Shown here piece by piece: positions 36,219 through 45,566 of a stretch of 64,000 bases of DNA. Source of the stretch: Rhodococcus wratislaviensis (GTDB lineage: Bacteria; Actinomycetota; Actinomycetes; Mycobacteriales; Mycobacteriaceae); contig NZ_UAUI01000001.1 of assembly GCF_900455735.1 (NCBI RefSeq), positions 806,001-870,000 on the forward strand. The letters run 5' to 3'. Every line of letters starts with the position of its first letter. The first letter of the stretch is position 1. The position numbers were made by a program, and so were the translations under genes. The notes below the pieces were generated by a model. The model saw only the letters and a list, made by a program, of their open reading frames with translations, made no database searches and was not told the DNA's origin.

Positions 36219-37591
36219 CCTCCACGACCCTGTCCATCGTCAGCGAGCTGGCCGAGATCGTCGGCCCGGCCAACGTTCTCACCGATCCGGACGTCACGGC
36301 CGGGTACGTCACCGACTGGACCGGGCACTGGAGCGGACACACCGAAGCGGTGGTCCGCCCGGGCTCGACGGCGGAGGTATCCGCCGTCCTCACCGCCTGC
36401 CACCGACACGGACTCCGGGTCGTCCCCCAGGGCGGGAACACCGGCCTCGTCGGAGGTTCCATTCCGATGGACGGCGAGATCGTCCTGAGTACCCGGCGGC
36501 TCACCACGATCGAGCGGGTGGATGTGGTCGATCGCACCCTCGCCGCCGGTGCCGGCGTGATCGTGGCACAAGCACAGGAGGCAGCGCGGCAACACGGCCT
36601 GGACCTGGGTGTCGATCTCGCCTCCCGTGATTCGGCCACCCTGGGCGGAATCGTCTCCACCAACGCCGGCGGAATCCGGATGATCAAGAACGGAAACACC
36701 CGAAGGCAACTCCTCGGGATCGAGGCAGTTCTGTCCGACGGGCGCGTCGTAACCCGCTGGAAGGAACTGGTCAAGGACAACGTCGGCTACGACCTCCCCG
36801 GCCTGCTGGCCGGCGCCGAGGGAACCCTCGCCGTGATCACCCGCGTCCTGATGCGGCTCGTCATCCCCGCACCACGGACACAGGTCTCTCTCGTGGCCGT
36901 GACCACCGTCTCGGACGCACTGCAGCTCGTCGACCGCCTCGAGCGGGCGGGACTGACCCTCGAAGCCGCCGAGTTGATGACACGGCCCGGTATCGACCTG
37001 GTCCGTCGCCACCACGATCTGCGCGCCCCGCTGGATGTCGACTCGCCGTTCCTGCTCCTGGCCGAGGTGTCGGGTCAGCGTGACACCCAGGCCCTGCTCC
37101 TCGACGTCCTCGAGCAGGCCGGCGAATCGGTGCTCGACGCCGCAGTCGAGGAAGGGCCCGCACCCAAGCTGTGGCGATACCGAGAGAGCCACACCGAATC
37201 CATCAGCGCCGAGTCCTCCACCCCGCCGGTCAAGCTCGACCTCTCGACTCCCCTCCGTGAGGTCGAGCAGTTCCTCACCACCTTGACCCCCGCTCTGGCG
37301 GAGAACTTCCCGGACGTCCGGGCGATCTGCTTCGGCCATGTCGGCGACGGCAACCTGCACGTCAACCTGCTCGACGTCAAGGAAACTGAGCGTGAGCGCG
37401 TGACCGATTTCGTCCTCCGCCACGTGACACAGCACGGCGGAAGCATCAGTGCCGAACACGGCGTCGGCCGCGCTAAGGCCCCCTGGCTCGCACTCGGACG
37501 ATCGCCCGAGGACATCAACCTGATGAAGTCGATACGCGCCGCGATCGACCCGGCCGGGCTGCTCAACCCCCACATCCTGCCCATCCGCTGA
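36215..37591 (+). CDS. FAD-binding oxidoreductase, GlcD/D-2-hydroxyacid dehydrogenase family
   Basis: 458 residues. FAD_binding_4 (PCMH-type) domain with VVPQGGNTGLVGGSIPMDGE and ASRDSATLGGIVSTNAGG; the C-terminal FAD-linked oxidase domain has CFGHVGDGNLHVNL and SAEHGVGRAKAPWL, the metal and active-site signature of D-lactate/D-2-hydroxyglutarate dehydrogenases. Overlaps the deacylase gene by four bases. Family members oxidise D-2-hydroxy acids; in this operon it may instead, or as well, act on a D-configured product of the deacylase. The reaction is inferred. Confidence 0.85.
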   Translation: MTSTTLSIVSELAEIVGPANVLTDPDVTAGYVTDWTGHWSGHTEAVVRPGSTAEVSAVLTACHRHGLRVVPQGGNTGLVGGSIPMDGEIVLSTRRLTTIERVDVVDRTLAAGAGVIVAQAQEAARQHGLDLGVDLASRDSATLGGIVSTNAGGIRMIKNGNTRRQLLGIEAVLSDGRVVTRWKELVKDNVGYDLPGLLAGAEGTLAVITRVLMRLVIPAPRTQVSLVAVTTVSDALQLVDRLERAGLTLEAAELMTRPGIDLVRRHHDLRAPLDVDSPFLLLAEVSGQRDTQALLLDVLEQAGESVLDAAVEEGPAPKLWRYRESHTESISAESSTPPVKLDLSTPLREVEQFLTTLTPALAENFPDVRAICFGHVGDGNLHVNLLDVKETERERVTDFVLRHVTQHGGSISAEHGVGRAKAPWLALGRSPEDINLMKSIRAAIDPAGLLNPHILPIR

Positions 37592-37661
37592 ACACAGAAC
37601 ACACAATCCGCCGCGCTGCGAACGCTTTGCAGCGCCATGACTGCACAAGGTGACCTCACAC

Positions 37662-38150
37662 ATGTCGAACACCACTGTCCACACCGGCCGATGGAGCGAG
37701 CAGCTCGCAATTCTGGGCATCGAACTCCCGCCGGTGGCGATCCCCGCCGCGGCCTACCTTCCCGCCACCCGAAGCGGACGATACGTGTACACCTCTGGCC
37801 AACTCCCACTGGTTGACGGTCGCACGACCGCCACCGGCAAACTCGGCAAGGACGTCACGGTCGACGAGGCAGCCGCGGCCGCTCGCCTCTGCGCCGTCAA
37901 CGGACTGGCGGCCGTCAATGCTCTCGTCGGTCTCGACCGCATCGTGAAGGTGGTCAAGGTCGTAGGATTCGTCGCCTCCGCAGACGGATTCTCACAGCAA
38001 CCCCAAGTCATCAATGGAGCCTCCGACCTTCTGATCGAGGTCTTCGGCGAGGCCGGCAGGCATGCTCGCTCCGCGGTCGGTGTCGCCGAACTCCCCCGCG
38101 GCTCCGCCGTCGAGGTCGAGTTCATTTTCGAGCTCGACGGCGAGTCCTGA
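37662..38150 (+). CDS. RidA/YjgF-family enamine/imine deaminase
   Basis: 162-residue Rid-family protein of the longer YjgF/LPS-related subgroup (GRYVYTSGQLPLVDGRTTATGKLGKDVTVDEAAAAARLCAVNGLAAV ... HARSAVGVAELPRGSAVEVEFIFE). RidA proteins hydrolyse reactive 2-aminoacrylate and other imines released by amino-acid oxidases and dehydratases. The conserved late Arg lies in HARSAVGV. ATG 37662 follows AAGGTGA; a GTG at 37650 is possible. As the last gene of the deacylase operon it supports the idea that an amino acid is oxidised to an imine in this pathway. Confidence 0.85.
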   Translation: MSNTTVHTGRWSEQLAILGIELPPVAIPAAAYLPATRSGRYVYTSGQLPLVDGRTTATGKLGKDVTVDEAAAAARLCAVNGLAAVNALVGLDRIVKVVKVVGFVASADGFSQQPQVINGASDLLIEVFGEAGRHARSAVGVAELPRGSAVEVEFIFELDGES

Positions 38151-38471
38151 GCACTAGCTCACACAGCATGGCCCGCTCACAACAGCGGCCAACCCGGTGT
38201 CTAGAGATCCCCGACACCTTCTCCCGAAGTCGGCATCCCATGACGGGCCAGCCGACTCGGTGACCCCACCCCCACCGGTCGGCATGGCACTGACATCGAT
38301 CATCCTTCGATCTACCGCCTACCGGTGGGGCGACGGAGCGCCCTACGCCCTCAGAGCGCCGCTCATCGAAACTTCCTTGCTCGGAGCACTTCACACCCGT
38401 CAGCTGCGGAAAGTCGAATGCCCGGCTTGGGACGAGGGCCTGTCCTAAGTCCGATCAGAGGTGAAGATCCC
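38151..38471. other. Convergent intergenic region with an inverted repeat
   Basis: No gene recognised. Perfect 10-bp arms CCCCACCGGT (38270-38279) and ACCGGTGGGG (38321-38330), separated by 41 bases, could form a long-loop hairpin that ends transcription from one or both sides. Confidence 0.4.
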
Positions 38472-38615
38472 GTGACCACCCGTCAATATCGCCAATGGCG
38501 CCAGAGGCGCCGCGCCGGTTGGATGGAAGCCACACGCAACCGGATCCATCCCGACATCGAGGCCGAGCGCCTCATAGGTTTCGCCAGCATGTGGGCGCCG
38601 TATGGGGGCGAGGTG
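38472..38615 (+). pseudogene. DUF3263-like small protein, N-terminal fragment
   Basis: GTG 38472, behind GAGGTGA, reads VTTRQYRQWRQRRRAGWMEA, then TRNRIHPDIEAERLIGFASMWAPYGG. The E-x-x-x-LIGFA-x-MWAPYGG stretch resembles the start of DUF3263-type proteins (FE-x-QWW-x-YAG). Recognisable sequence ends at about 38615 where the truncated hydro-lyase begins on the other strand. A complementary C-terminal fragment of the same kind of protein is at 56380-56620. Confidence 0.4.
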
Positions 38616-38974
38616 TGGCTGCAGCCCAACGCAAACGCGACCGCGTCGTCCCGCCAATATGCGATCAGGTCGGTGGGTTCGGCCACGAGTGTGTCGTGCT
38701 GCCAGACGCGGTACCGCGGGAGCATGGTGCGGATGTCGACTGTGCAGTTGTCGTAGGTCAGTTCCGGGTTGCCTGGAGCTGTCCGTGCGAGGAGTGGGCA
38801 GACCTCGGGGTTGCGGCGGCAGTATTCCGCGAAGTCGTCGGCGGCGGCGGACGGTACGACGAGGAGATTGGCCTGCTGGTAGTCGTCGAGGATGCCGGCC
38901 GTCGGTGCGGTCCACTCCCCTGCTGCGACGAGTCGGCGCAGGTCCCGCGGATGAGCTGGTACCGGCACCGTCAT
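38483..38974 (-). pseudogene. YcsI/DUF1445 putative hydro-lyase (D-glutamate cyclase family), truncated
   Basis: ATG 38974 overlaps the MFS stop (ATGA). The first ~115 residues are native: LRRLVAAGEWTAPTAGILDDYQQANLLVVPSAAADDFAEYCRRNPEVCPLL ... DIRTMLPRYRVWQHDTLVAEPTDLIAYWRDDAVAFALGCS. The usual GCSF-x-FE active-site segment and the remaining ~140 residues are gone, replaced by sequence complementary to another gene fragment. The mammalian relative converts D-glutamate to 5-oxo-D-proline, and bacterial copies sit with pxpABC, as here. This copy should be inactive. Confidence 0.7.
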
Positions 38975-40290
38975 TGCAGTGCCTCCTTCGACGATTCGCG
39001 CACGGTGCGAAGTGTGATCAGGGCGAGGACGGCGGCGCCCATCAGCAGGAATCCGGGAGCCAGGAGGTTGTCGGTGCGGGAGATGAGGTAGGTGGCCAGG
39101 TATGGGGTGAGACCACCGCCGATGATGGTTCCGATGTTGAAGGCGATCGACAGCCCGGTGTAGCGGACTCGGGTGGGGAACAGTTCGGCGTAGGTCGGGT
39201 AGGTCACCGATTGCACGATCGGCATCGGCAGTGCGAGCACCACCATCGCACCGACCGCGAGGGCGAAGCTGCCCTTGTCCATCACGATCATGGTGGGTAG
39301 CACCAAGATCGCGTAGCCGAGGAATCCGATCGTGATGACCTTCTTGCGGCCGACCCGGTCGGAGAGTCCGCCGAAGAAGGGCATCAGGGTGGCGACAAAG
39401 AAGCTGATGGCGCCCATGATCCAGAAGGTGTTCGACTTCGGGTACCCGAGGTAGGTGGTCAGGTAGATGTTCATGAAAATCAGGCCGACCCAGTAACCGG
39501 CGTTGGATCCGATCGAGAGGTAGATGACCTTGAATACTGCGGCGGTGTGTTCGGTGAGAACCTCGACGAGCGGGGACTTCGCGGGAGCGTGCTGCTGGGT
39601 TGCGGCGACGAAGGCGTGCGAGTCTTCGAGTTTGCTGCGCGCAACCAACGTGACGGCGATCAGGGGCAGTGCCAGAAGAAACGGTATGCGCCAACCGAAG
39701 TCGCGGAGTTGATCGTCGGTAAGTGCTGTGGTGGTGATGCCTGCTACCAGAGCAGCGGTTCCTCCTCCGAGGGCGACGCCGACCGGGGTGAAGGCGCCGA
39801 AGAAGCCGCGGCGGCCGACCGGGGCGGACTCTGACAGGTAGGTCGCCGATCCTGTGACTTCACCGCCGGCGAAGAAGCCCTGCGCCAGTCGTACGAGAAG
39901 CAGTGCGATGGGGGCGGCGATGCCGATCGAACCGGCGGTGGGTAGGAGGCCGACCGCCGCGGTCGCCGTTCCCATGCCGACGATGGTGGTGACGAGTACC
40001 GGTTTGCGTCCGATCCGGTCGCCGAGGCGTCCGAGGACGATGCCACCGAGCGGTCGCATGATGAAGGCGCTACCGAAAACTGCCAGGGTGGCGAGGAGTG
40101 AGGCCGTCGGGTTGTCGTTGGGAAAGAACAGCGGGCCGATGATGACGGCGAGATAGCCGTACACGCCGAACTCGTAGTACTCGACGGCAGTGCCGGCCGC
40201 GGCGGCGACCGCCGCCCGGCGAGGTTGCATACGAGGTGGCGCGGGTACGTGATCGCCCGTGTGGGGCATGGAGGCAGGTACGGTGGTCAT
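38971..40290 (-). CDS. MFS transporter, metabolite:H+ symporter (MHS) type
   Basis: 439-residue 12-helix transporter resembling proline/betaine, alpha-ketoglutarate and shikimate permeases. AAGTAVEYYEFGVYGYLAVIIGPLFF is the typical helix 1, LGRLGDRIGRKPVLVTTIVGMG the 2-3 loop, and GGLSDRVGRKKVITIGFLGYA the 8-9 repeat. I take ATG 40290 (MTTVPASMPH). Positioned in the gntR-pxpABC operon, it probably imports 5-oxoproline or a related amino acid. The stop overlaps the truncated hydro-lyase start. Confidence 0.88.
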   Translation of the reverse strand: MTTVPASMPHTGDHVPAPPRMQPRRAAVAAAAGTAVEYYEFGVYGYLAVIIGPLFFPNDNPTASLLATLAVFGSAFIMRPLGGIVLGRLGDRIGRKPVLVTTIVGMGTATAAVGLLPTAGSIGIAAPIALLLVRLAQGFFAGGEVTGSATYLSESAPVGRRGFFGAFTPVGVALGGGTAALVAGITTTALTDDQLRDFGWRIPFLLALPLIAVTLVARSKLEDSHAFVAATQQHAPAKSPLVEVLTEHTAAVFKVIYLSIGSNAGYWVGLIFMNIYLTTYLGYPKSNTFWIMGAISFFVATLMPFFGGLSDRVGRKKVITIGFLGYAILVLPTMIVMDKGSFALAVGAMVVLALPMPIVQSVTYPTYAELFPTRVRYTGLSIAFNIGTIIGGGLTPYLATYLISRTDNLLAPGFLLMGAAVLALITLRTVRESSKEALQ

Positions 40291-40430
40291 GGCGACTCCA
40301 ACGAAGAGGTGACTGAGGTGCTGCGGGGAGGACCCTCGATCGAGGGTCGGAGAACGTGGCACCGCGGCGCTGGGGTGCCGAAGTGGTCATCGGCAGGATG
40401 GCCGTCCTGCCGATGACCGTGTTCGCGGGT

Positions 40431-40883
40431 TCAGACCGCGAACAGCTGGTTCAAGTCAGCGAATGCCTTGAACTCGAGCGCGTTTCCCGCGGGGTCGAGG
40501 AAGAACATGGTCCACTGTTCGCCCGGTTCGCCCTCGAATCGGACGTAGGGTTCGATCACGAACTTCGTGCCGACGGAGGTGAGCTTGTCGGCGAGGACCT
40601 TGAACTCGTCGACCGATAGAACCAGGCCGAAGTGGGGCACCGGGACGTCGTGGCCGTCGACCGGGTTGGTCCCGGCGACCCCGTCGCGGGGTGTCGTGCT
40701 GGGTCCGTCGCCGACCTGATGGGTGACGACCTGGTGCCCCCGGAAGTTCCAGTCGATCCATTTGGTATCGGACCGTCCTTCGCTGAAACCGAGCACGCCG
40801 CCGTAGAAGTTGCGGGCGGCGTCGATGTCGTCGACGGGGATGGCGAGGTGGAACGGAACGAGGGTGGTCAGCTGGGCGGTCAT
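40431..40883 (-). CDS. VOC-family protein (glyoxalase-like)
   Basis: 150 residues: [48 protein letters not shown] (module 1, His ligand) and [20 protein letters not shown] ... [18 protein letters not shown] (module 2, His and Glu ligands). Close in form to small dioxygenase-like or isomerase-like proteins of unknown substrate that often accompany amino acid operons. ATG 40883 follows AAAGAAGGAAG. Lies between pxpC and the MFS gene, same strand. Confidence 0.82.
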   Translation of the reverse strand: MTAQLTTLVPFHLAIPVDDIDAARNFYGGVLGFSEGRSDTKWIDWNFRGHQVVTHQVGDGPSTTPRDGVAGTNPVDGHDVPVPHFGLVLSVDEFKVLADKLTSVGTKFVIEPYVRFEGEPGEQWTMFFLDPAGNALEFKAFADLNQLFAV

Positions 40884-40944
40884 GGGTGTCTTCCTTCTTT
40901 CTATTTTTTGAACTCGGGACGGGGGTCGGACTTGCCGGTGTGGG

Positions 40945-41871
40945 TCAGTGATCTTCGTTTCGGAGCGGTGTGAATCGGATCCGGGTGCCGGGCGCTGCCT
41001 GAGCCAGGAGGTCGACATCGCGTTCGGTGACCACCCCGATGACCGGGTATCCGCCGGTCACGGGATGGTCGGCGAGGAACACGATCGGTTCACCGGAGGG
41101 TGGGATCTGGATTGCTCCGAGGGCCATGCCCTCGGACGGGAGATCCACCGACCCGATGCTCAGGGGTGGACCTGTCAGCCGCGCGCCGACGCGGTCGCAG
41201 TCCGCGCTCACGGTCCAGGGTGTGGCGGTCAGTGCTGCCCGATCTCGTGCGGTGAAGATGGTTTCGCGTGGACCCCAGCGGAAGGATACTTCGACTGCTC
41301 CGACGGGAAGGCGCGGCGGCGTCAGTTCGAGCGGAACATTATGGGGCGGTATGTGAATTGCTGATCCAAGCGTGAACTCCGACCCGGTTCGTACTCTCGC
41401 GGGGCCGAGTCCGGACAGGCAGTCGGTTGCCGCGGAGCCGAACACTTTTTCCGTCTCGATTCCACCTTCGACCGCAAGGTACGCACGCAGCCCTGTGACA
41501 GGCCGGCCCAGGGTCAGAACCTGCCCTGCCCGCAGAAGTGTCCGCCGCCCTTCGGTCGGGGCGCGGCCGTCGATGTGGATGTCGACGGTGGCGCCGGTGA
41601 CAGCAACGTACCGATCGGTGGACACCGTGATTGCGAGCCCACCGAACGTGTTCTCGAACGCGGTTGCGCCGTCCGCATTGCCGACGAGGCGGTTCGCCAG
41701 CGTAAGACTCGTGCGGTCAGCGGCACCGGACACGGTGACCCCGAGGTGGGCGAATCCGGGCCGGCCCAGATCCTGAAGCGTCGTGCTCAGACCCGCGTCG
41801 AGAACGGTCACCCGTGCGGGATCCACTGTGTCTGAGAGGAGACGGACAGGGTCGGCGAGCGTGGTCGTCAT
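40945..41871 (-). CDS. pxpC: 5-oxoprolinase subunit PxpC (KipA-like carboxyltransferase domain)
   Basis: 308 residues of the biotin-dependent-carboxyltransferase-like family. Start [41 protein letters not shown] and end [32 protein letters not shown] are diagnostic. PxpB and PxpC form the ATP-dependent complex that phosphorylates 5-oxoproline; PxpA then opens the ring to glutamate. The start lies directly against the pxpB stop (no gap). Confidence 0.92.
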   Translation of the reverse strand: MTTTLADPVRLLSDTVDPARVTVLDAGLSTTLQDLGRPGFAHLGVTVSGAADRTSLTLANRLVGNADGATAFENTFGGLAITVSTDRYVAVTGATVDIHIDGRAPTEGRRTLLRAGQVLTLGRPVTGLRAYLAVEGGIETEKVFGSAATDCLSGLGPARVRTGSEFTLGSAIHIPPHNVPLELTPPRLPVGAVEVSFRWGPRETIFTARDRAALTATPWTVSADCDRVGARLTGPPLSIGSVDLPSEGMALGAIQIPPSGEPIVFLADHPVTGGYPVIGVVTERDVDLLAQAAPGTRIRFTPLRNEDH

Positions 41872-42507
41872 CTATTCCACCGCCTCGAAGCGCACCCGGT
41901 CCCCCACGGACAGTCGGCTGGGAGTTGCCGCGTTGATGTCCCACAGCACCTCGGATGTCGATCCGATCAGGTGCCACCCGCCCGGGGTTCCACCCGGATA
42001 GACGACGGTCTGCGTGCCCGCGATCGCGACGAGGCCGGCCCCGACGCGAGGGCGCGGCGAGGTTCGCCGGGCCAACTTGAGCAACTCGGGCAGACCGTCG
42101 ATATACGCGAAACCCGGTGCGAAGCCGAAAAAGCCGACGCGATGCACGGCGGAGGTGTGCGCCTCGACAACTGCCTCCACGGTCATCCCCAGCGTGCTAG
42201 CCACCTCCGCGAGGTCGTCCCCGTCGTATCGCACCGGAATGACCAGCGGTGCCCGCTCGGGGGATGCAGCCGATGCTTCGGTATCGGTCGTTGCAAGCAG
42301 ATTGCGAACGTTGTCGGCGAGAAGTCCCATATCGGACGATGTATGGGCGCGGAACATGATGGAGCGCGCGGCGGGAACGACGTCCTCCACCAGTGCCGAC
42401 CACGTCTGCGCCCGCGCGGCGGCGGCGAGTGCGGCGATGCGGTCTGGGGCGATGTCGACGATCCAGGCGCGATCGCCGGCCCGGAGAAGGTTGCTGGCCT
42501 CAGCCAT
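41872..42507 (-). CDS. pxpB: 5-oxoprolinase subunit PxpB (KipI-like)
   Basis: About 211 residues. LLRAGDRAWIVDIAPDRIAALAAAARAQ at the start, HRVGFFGFAPGFAYIDGLPELL in the middle and RVGAGLVAIAGTQTVVYPGGTPGGWHLIGST near the end are KipI/AHS1 signatures, including the invariant PGGTPGGW-x-LIG. The ATG at 42507 overlaps the pxpA end by eight bases. Partner of PxpC. Confidence 0.92.
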   Translation of the reverse strand: MAEASNLLRAGDRAWIVDIAPDRIAALAAAARAQTWSALVEDVVPAARSIMFRAHTSSDMGLLADNVRNLLATTDTEASAASPERAPLVIPVRYDGDDLAEVASTLGMTVEAVVEAHTSAVHRVGFFGFAPGFAYIDGLPELLKLARRTSPRPRVGAGLVAIAGTQTVVYPGGTPGGWHLIGSTSEVLWDINAATPSRLSVGDRVRFEAVE

Positions 42508-43294
42508 GGCGCCCACCACCGATCGGAACCAGCGTCTGGCCATTCTGCTCGAGCATCGACCGGGTCTGCCGAGCAATGTCGACCGCACCCGGGGTGTCAC
42601 TGTGGATACACATCGCAATCGTCGCGGCATCGTCTGGAACCACCGTGACGGACCGGGCAGCTACCGAGTCGACCGACCCGGTCTCGACCATGTGCACGGC
42701 GCGTGTCGCAGCCTCCGAGGGGTCGACGATGAGCGCATCCGGATGCGACCGCGGCACGAGCAGACCGTCATCGGTGTACGACCGATCGATGAAAACCTCG
42801 GCATGCGGCGTTAATCCGGCATCGAGGGCTGTTTTCCACAGCACCGTGTCGTATTGGCAGAGAACGGGAAGTCCCGCATCGAGCAGTCCGATCGCTTCCA
42901 CGATCGCGCTTGCCTGTCCCTGATGCCGTGCAGCGGTGTTGTAGAGCGCGCCGTGCGCCTTGACGTAAGACACGAATGTCCCGGCGATCCGGGCGAAAGC
43001 CTGCAGGGCACCGATCTGGTAGACGATGTCGTTGACCAGGGTAAGTGTGGGGACATCGATGAAGCGACGACCGAAACCGACCAGATCTCGATACGACACC
43101 TGCGCACCCACCGAAACGCCGCGTGCAGCAGCCATTTCACAGGTTCGGCGCAGGATGTCGGGATCGCCCGCGTGGAACCCGCATGCGATGTTCGCGGCGG
43201 TGACCTGGTCCATCAGTGGCGCCTCGTCGCCGACCCCCCACACCCCGAATCCCTCGCCGATATCGGTATTGATCGAGACCGTCCGAGAGCCCAT
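42500..43294 (-). CDS. pxpA: 5-oxoprolinase subunit PxpA (LamB/YcsF)
   Basis: 264 residues; NTDIGEGFGVW at the N-terminus, NIACGFHAGDPDILRRTC, SYRDLVGFGRR, YVKAHGALYNTAARHQGQA and EVFIDRSYTDDGLLVPRSHPDALI are the conserved blocks of the family. Its ATG overlaps the stop of the GntR gene by one base (ATGA-type junction), so regulator and enzyme are co-transcribed. Converts activated 5-oxoproline to L-glutamate with PxpBC. Confidence 0.92.
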   Translation of the reverse strand: MGSRTVSINTDIGEGFGVWGVGDEAPLMDQVTAANIACGFHAGDPDILRRTCEMAAARGVSVGAQVSYRDLVGFGRRFIDVPTLTLVNDIVYQIGALQAFARIAGTFVSYVKAHGALYNTAARHQGQASAIVEAIGLLDAGLPVLCQYDTVLWKTALDAGLTPHAEVFIDRSYTDDGLLVPRSHPDALIVDPSEAATRAVHMVETGSVDSVAARSVTVVPDDAATIAMCIHSDTPGAVDIARQTRSMLEQNGQTLVPIGGGRHG

Positions 43295-43986
43295 CAGGTG
43301 CGCTCCGCCCAGTAGGTACGCATGTCCTCGGCCGAGTTTTCCCACGCGCGGTGCAGACCGGTCTGCCCGCCGTCGATGTGCAAGACGATCTGGCGCGCCA
43401 GTTCTTCGGAGTTGCCGTCGGCGAGGGCTTGGACCATGGCCTTGTGCTCGTCCTGCACCCGGTCGTAGGCACACGTCCCGTGAACGTAGTAGCGGGAATA
43501 CGGCTCGAGCCGGTGATACATCTGCGCGATGATCTCGTAGCGCATCGGCAGGCGCGACAGCCGGTACATGTCAAGGTGGAACACCAGATTCGTGCGCGAC
43601 CACACATCGGCCCCGGTCTCGGCCACCTGATCCATCTGTTCGGCCATCGCCTCGAATCGGCTGATGTCTCTCCGTGACACCCGCTCGGTGACGTGCTCGG
43701 CGAAGCTCGGCTCGACGAGGCGGCGAAGGTCGTAGATTTCGTCGATCTCATCGAGATCGAGCGCGGTGACGAACGTGCCGCGACCGGGGACCGATCGCAG
43801 CAGACCCTCCCCCGCAAGGGTTCGGATAGCCTCGCGCAGCGGGATCCGGGACACTCCGAACCGATCGGCCAGTTCCTCCTGCACCAGTCGATGCCCAGGG
43901 GGGTAAATGCCCTCGACGATCGAGGTCCGGAGCCGGGACGTCAGGTCCCCTTCTGGAGACCCGAACTCTTGTGATGTAGGCGACAT
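43294..43986 (-). CDS. GntR-family (FCD) regulator of the pxp operon
   Basis: 230 residues: LTSRLRTSIVEGIYPPGHRLVQEELADRFGVSRIPLREAIRTLAGEGLL is the GntR winged helix; the FCD domain follows with EIYDLRRLVEPS, NLVFHLDMYRLS and EHKAMVQALADGN metal-type positions. ATG 43986. A TGTATACA palindrome sits 7 bases upstream of its start, well placed for autorepression of the whole gntR-pxpABC operon, with 5-oxoproline or a related compound as likely inducer. Confidence 0.9.
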   Translation of the reverse strand: MSPTSQEFGSPEGDLTSRLRTSIVEGIYPPGHRLVQEELADRFGVSRIPLREAIRTLAGEGLLRSVPGRGTFVTALDLDEIDEIYDLRRLVEPSFAEHVTERVSRRDISRFEAMAEQMDQVAETGADVWSRTNLVFHLDMYRLSRLPMRYEIIAQMYHRLEPYSRYYVHGTCAYDRVQDEHKAMVQALADGNSEELARQIVLHIDGGQTGLHRAWENSAEDMRTYWAERT

Positions 43987-43992
43987 ATTCAC

Positions 43993-44000
43993 TGTATACA
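43993..44000. promoter_or_regulatory. GntR operator TGTATACA
   Basis: Perfect 8-base palindrome within CACTGTATACACTGG, immediately upstream of the gntR start at 43986, overlapping the expected promoter or leader of the pxp operon. Same core as the site at 10751-10768 near the other FCD-type gntR. Confidence 0.6.
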
Positions 44001-44049
44001 CTGGATCCAACAGTGCCGTCCAGCCCTGCAGAGCCAAAACGCACGTTGT

Positions 44050-45267
44050 TTACAAGAACGAATCACCGCGTAACACTCGCCTGACCGGTTTCCTCGCCCA
44101 CCGCGCAGCGCACTGGTCTCGCAATCCTGGCGACGGACTCGACGTCTGGTGTGGCCCGCCGCCAGTTCCCGCGGTTGGGTCCGCAAGAACGCCCGAGGTG
44201 GGGTTGGGTGCCAGGTCTGAGTCGAGTGTCAGAATTGCGCGGTGTACGACCTCTCGCATATCCGCACAGCGGTGTCCAGCTAGTTCGCTCGCAATCTGTC
44301 CACGGATACGGGCCTTGCGGAGCGTGCCGCAGCCGGCACGTCGAACTTCACCGAATAACGGATGGGCTAGTCGGACTGTCCGACTGCTGCCGTCCTCCGT
44401 TGCGAGAGTAATGAGCCCTTGCGTCTCTGCCTCCTCGACCGCGATGCGCTGCGTCACCCGGGAAAGAACATCAGAATCGAGGGGCTCACAAAGGGCCAGC
44501 GAATCTACGACATCGACGAGCTTCGGCGAAAGACGCCCCATACGCGCGGCCACCAGGTCGGCGAGGCTGGCCGAGATGATCGGCTCGCCACTCCAGATCC
44601 AGACGCCTGCAATGTTTTCAAGCCTTTCGGATGCGATCTCCTCGTCGACCAGCTGCCGCAGATACAGGGCATTCCCGCGGGACAGCGTCCAGAGCCTGCG
44701 AACACTGCGGGAATCCAGCTGCCCACCTAATACCGCCTCGAGGAGGATGGTTGTTTCGTCGAGGGACAGAGATTGGAGGTCGAGCCGCTCGGCGAGCCTG
44801 TCCTTCCAAACCGACGTCACTGCGTCAGGGGCGAGTTCCCCACTTCGAACGGTGATCACGACGCGCATCACTTGCCGGAGTAGGAGCTGGTGAACGACGA
44901 GCGCCGACAGGTCGTCGAGGAGATGTGCATCATCGACTCCAAGCACCACTGGTGGACTTGCACCATGTCGCGGGGCCAACGCGGCGATCACCTCACGCAC
45001 CCGAAGCCCAGGATCGGGACCGAAATGGCTTACGACGTCACTGAATGCGCCAAGGGGTACCGGCTGCGCAGACTGGGTCGCAGCCACCCACTGCGTTTGC
45101 ATTCCACGCGACGCGGCGACGGCGAGGGCCTCCCTCGCCAGCCGAGTCTTCCCCACGCCAGCCGCACCGGCGATCACGAAGCCTTTGACGCCGTCCTCTC
45201 CTACGAGCGCGTCGGAGATCAGCCCCAGTTCCTCCGCACGCCCCATCAGGGGCCACTCACATGTCAC
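44050..45267 (-). pseudogene. LuxR-family (STAND/AAA) regulator, C-terminally truncated
   Basis: GTG 45267, behind GGAGGGG, starts VTCEWPLMGRAEELGLISDALVG. Walker A GAAGVGKTR, Walker B PPVVLGVDDAHLLDD and LARIA-type downstream blocks (SLSLDETTILLEAVLGG, LSRGNALYLRQLVDEE) define the ATPase part of large LuxR regulators (~850-950 residues). Recognisable sequence ends near residue 350, and no TPR region or C-terminal LuxR HTH follows. It might still bind ATP but cannot bind DNA in the usual way. Confidence 0.72.
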
Positions 45268-45566
45268 GGCCGGCCCCTCCGGCCGCGTCCAGACGCGATG
45301 ACACGACGTCTCATGTCTCCCCACACGGCGATTGACCGGTAACCATCAGCCGCCCAGTAAGGGCGGAAGTATTCCAGTCGTCTGTTCGACTAATACGGCG
45401 CGCTCGAGCGAACCACCTCACGGTTGTCAACAAACCGAACGGTTTTGATGGTAGTCGCGTGGCGCGGAATTTTGATGGACCGAGCAGAGCAAACCTCCGT
45501 GCCCGTACTCGCTACCTCGGGGCAAACGCTCAGTCAGTCGTCCGCACGTCGGCGGAGGATTGAAAC

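Noticed and set aside
34908-37720. Long antisense frames (424 and 597 codons) opposite the D-aminoacylase and FAD oxidase
   Set aside because: No motifs and composition typical of antisense shadows; the plus-strand genes carry all conserved residues.
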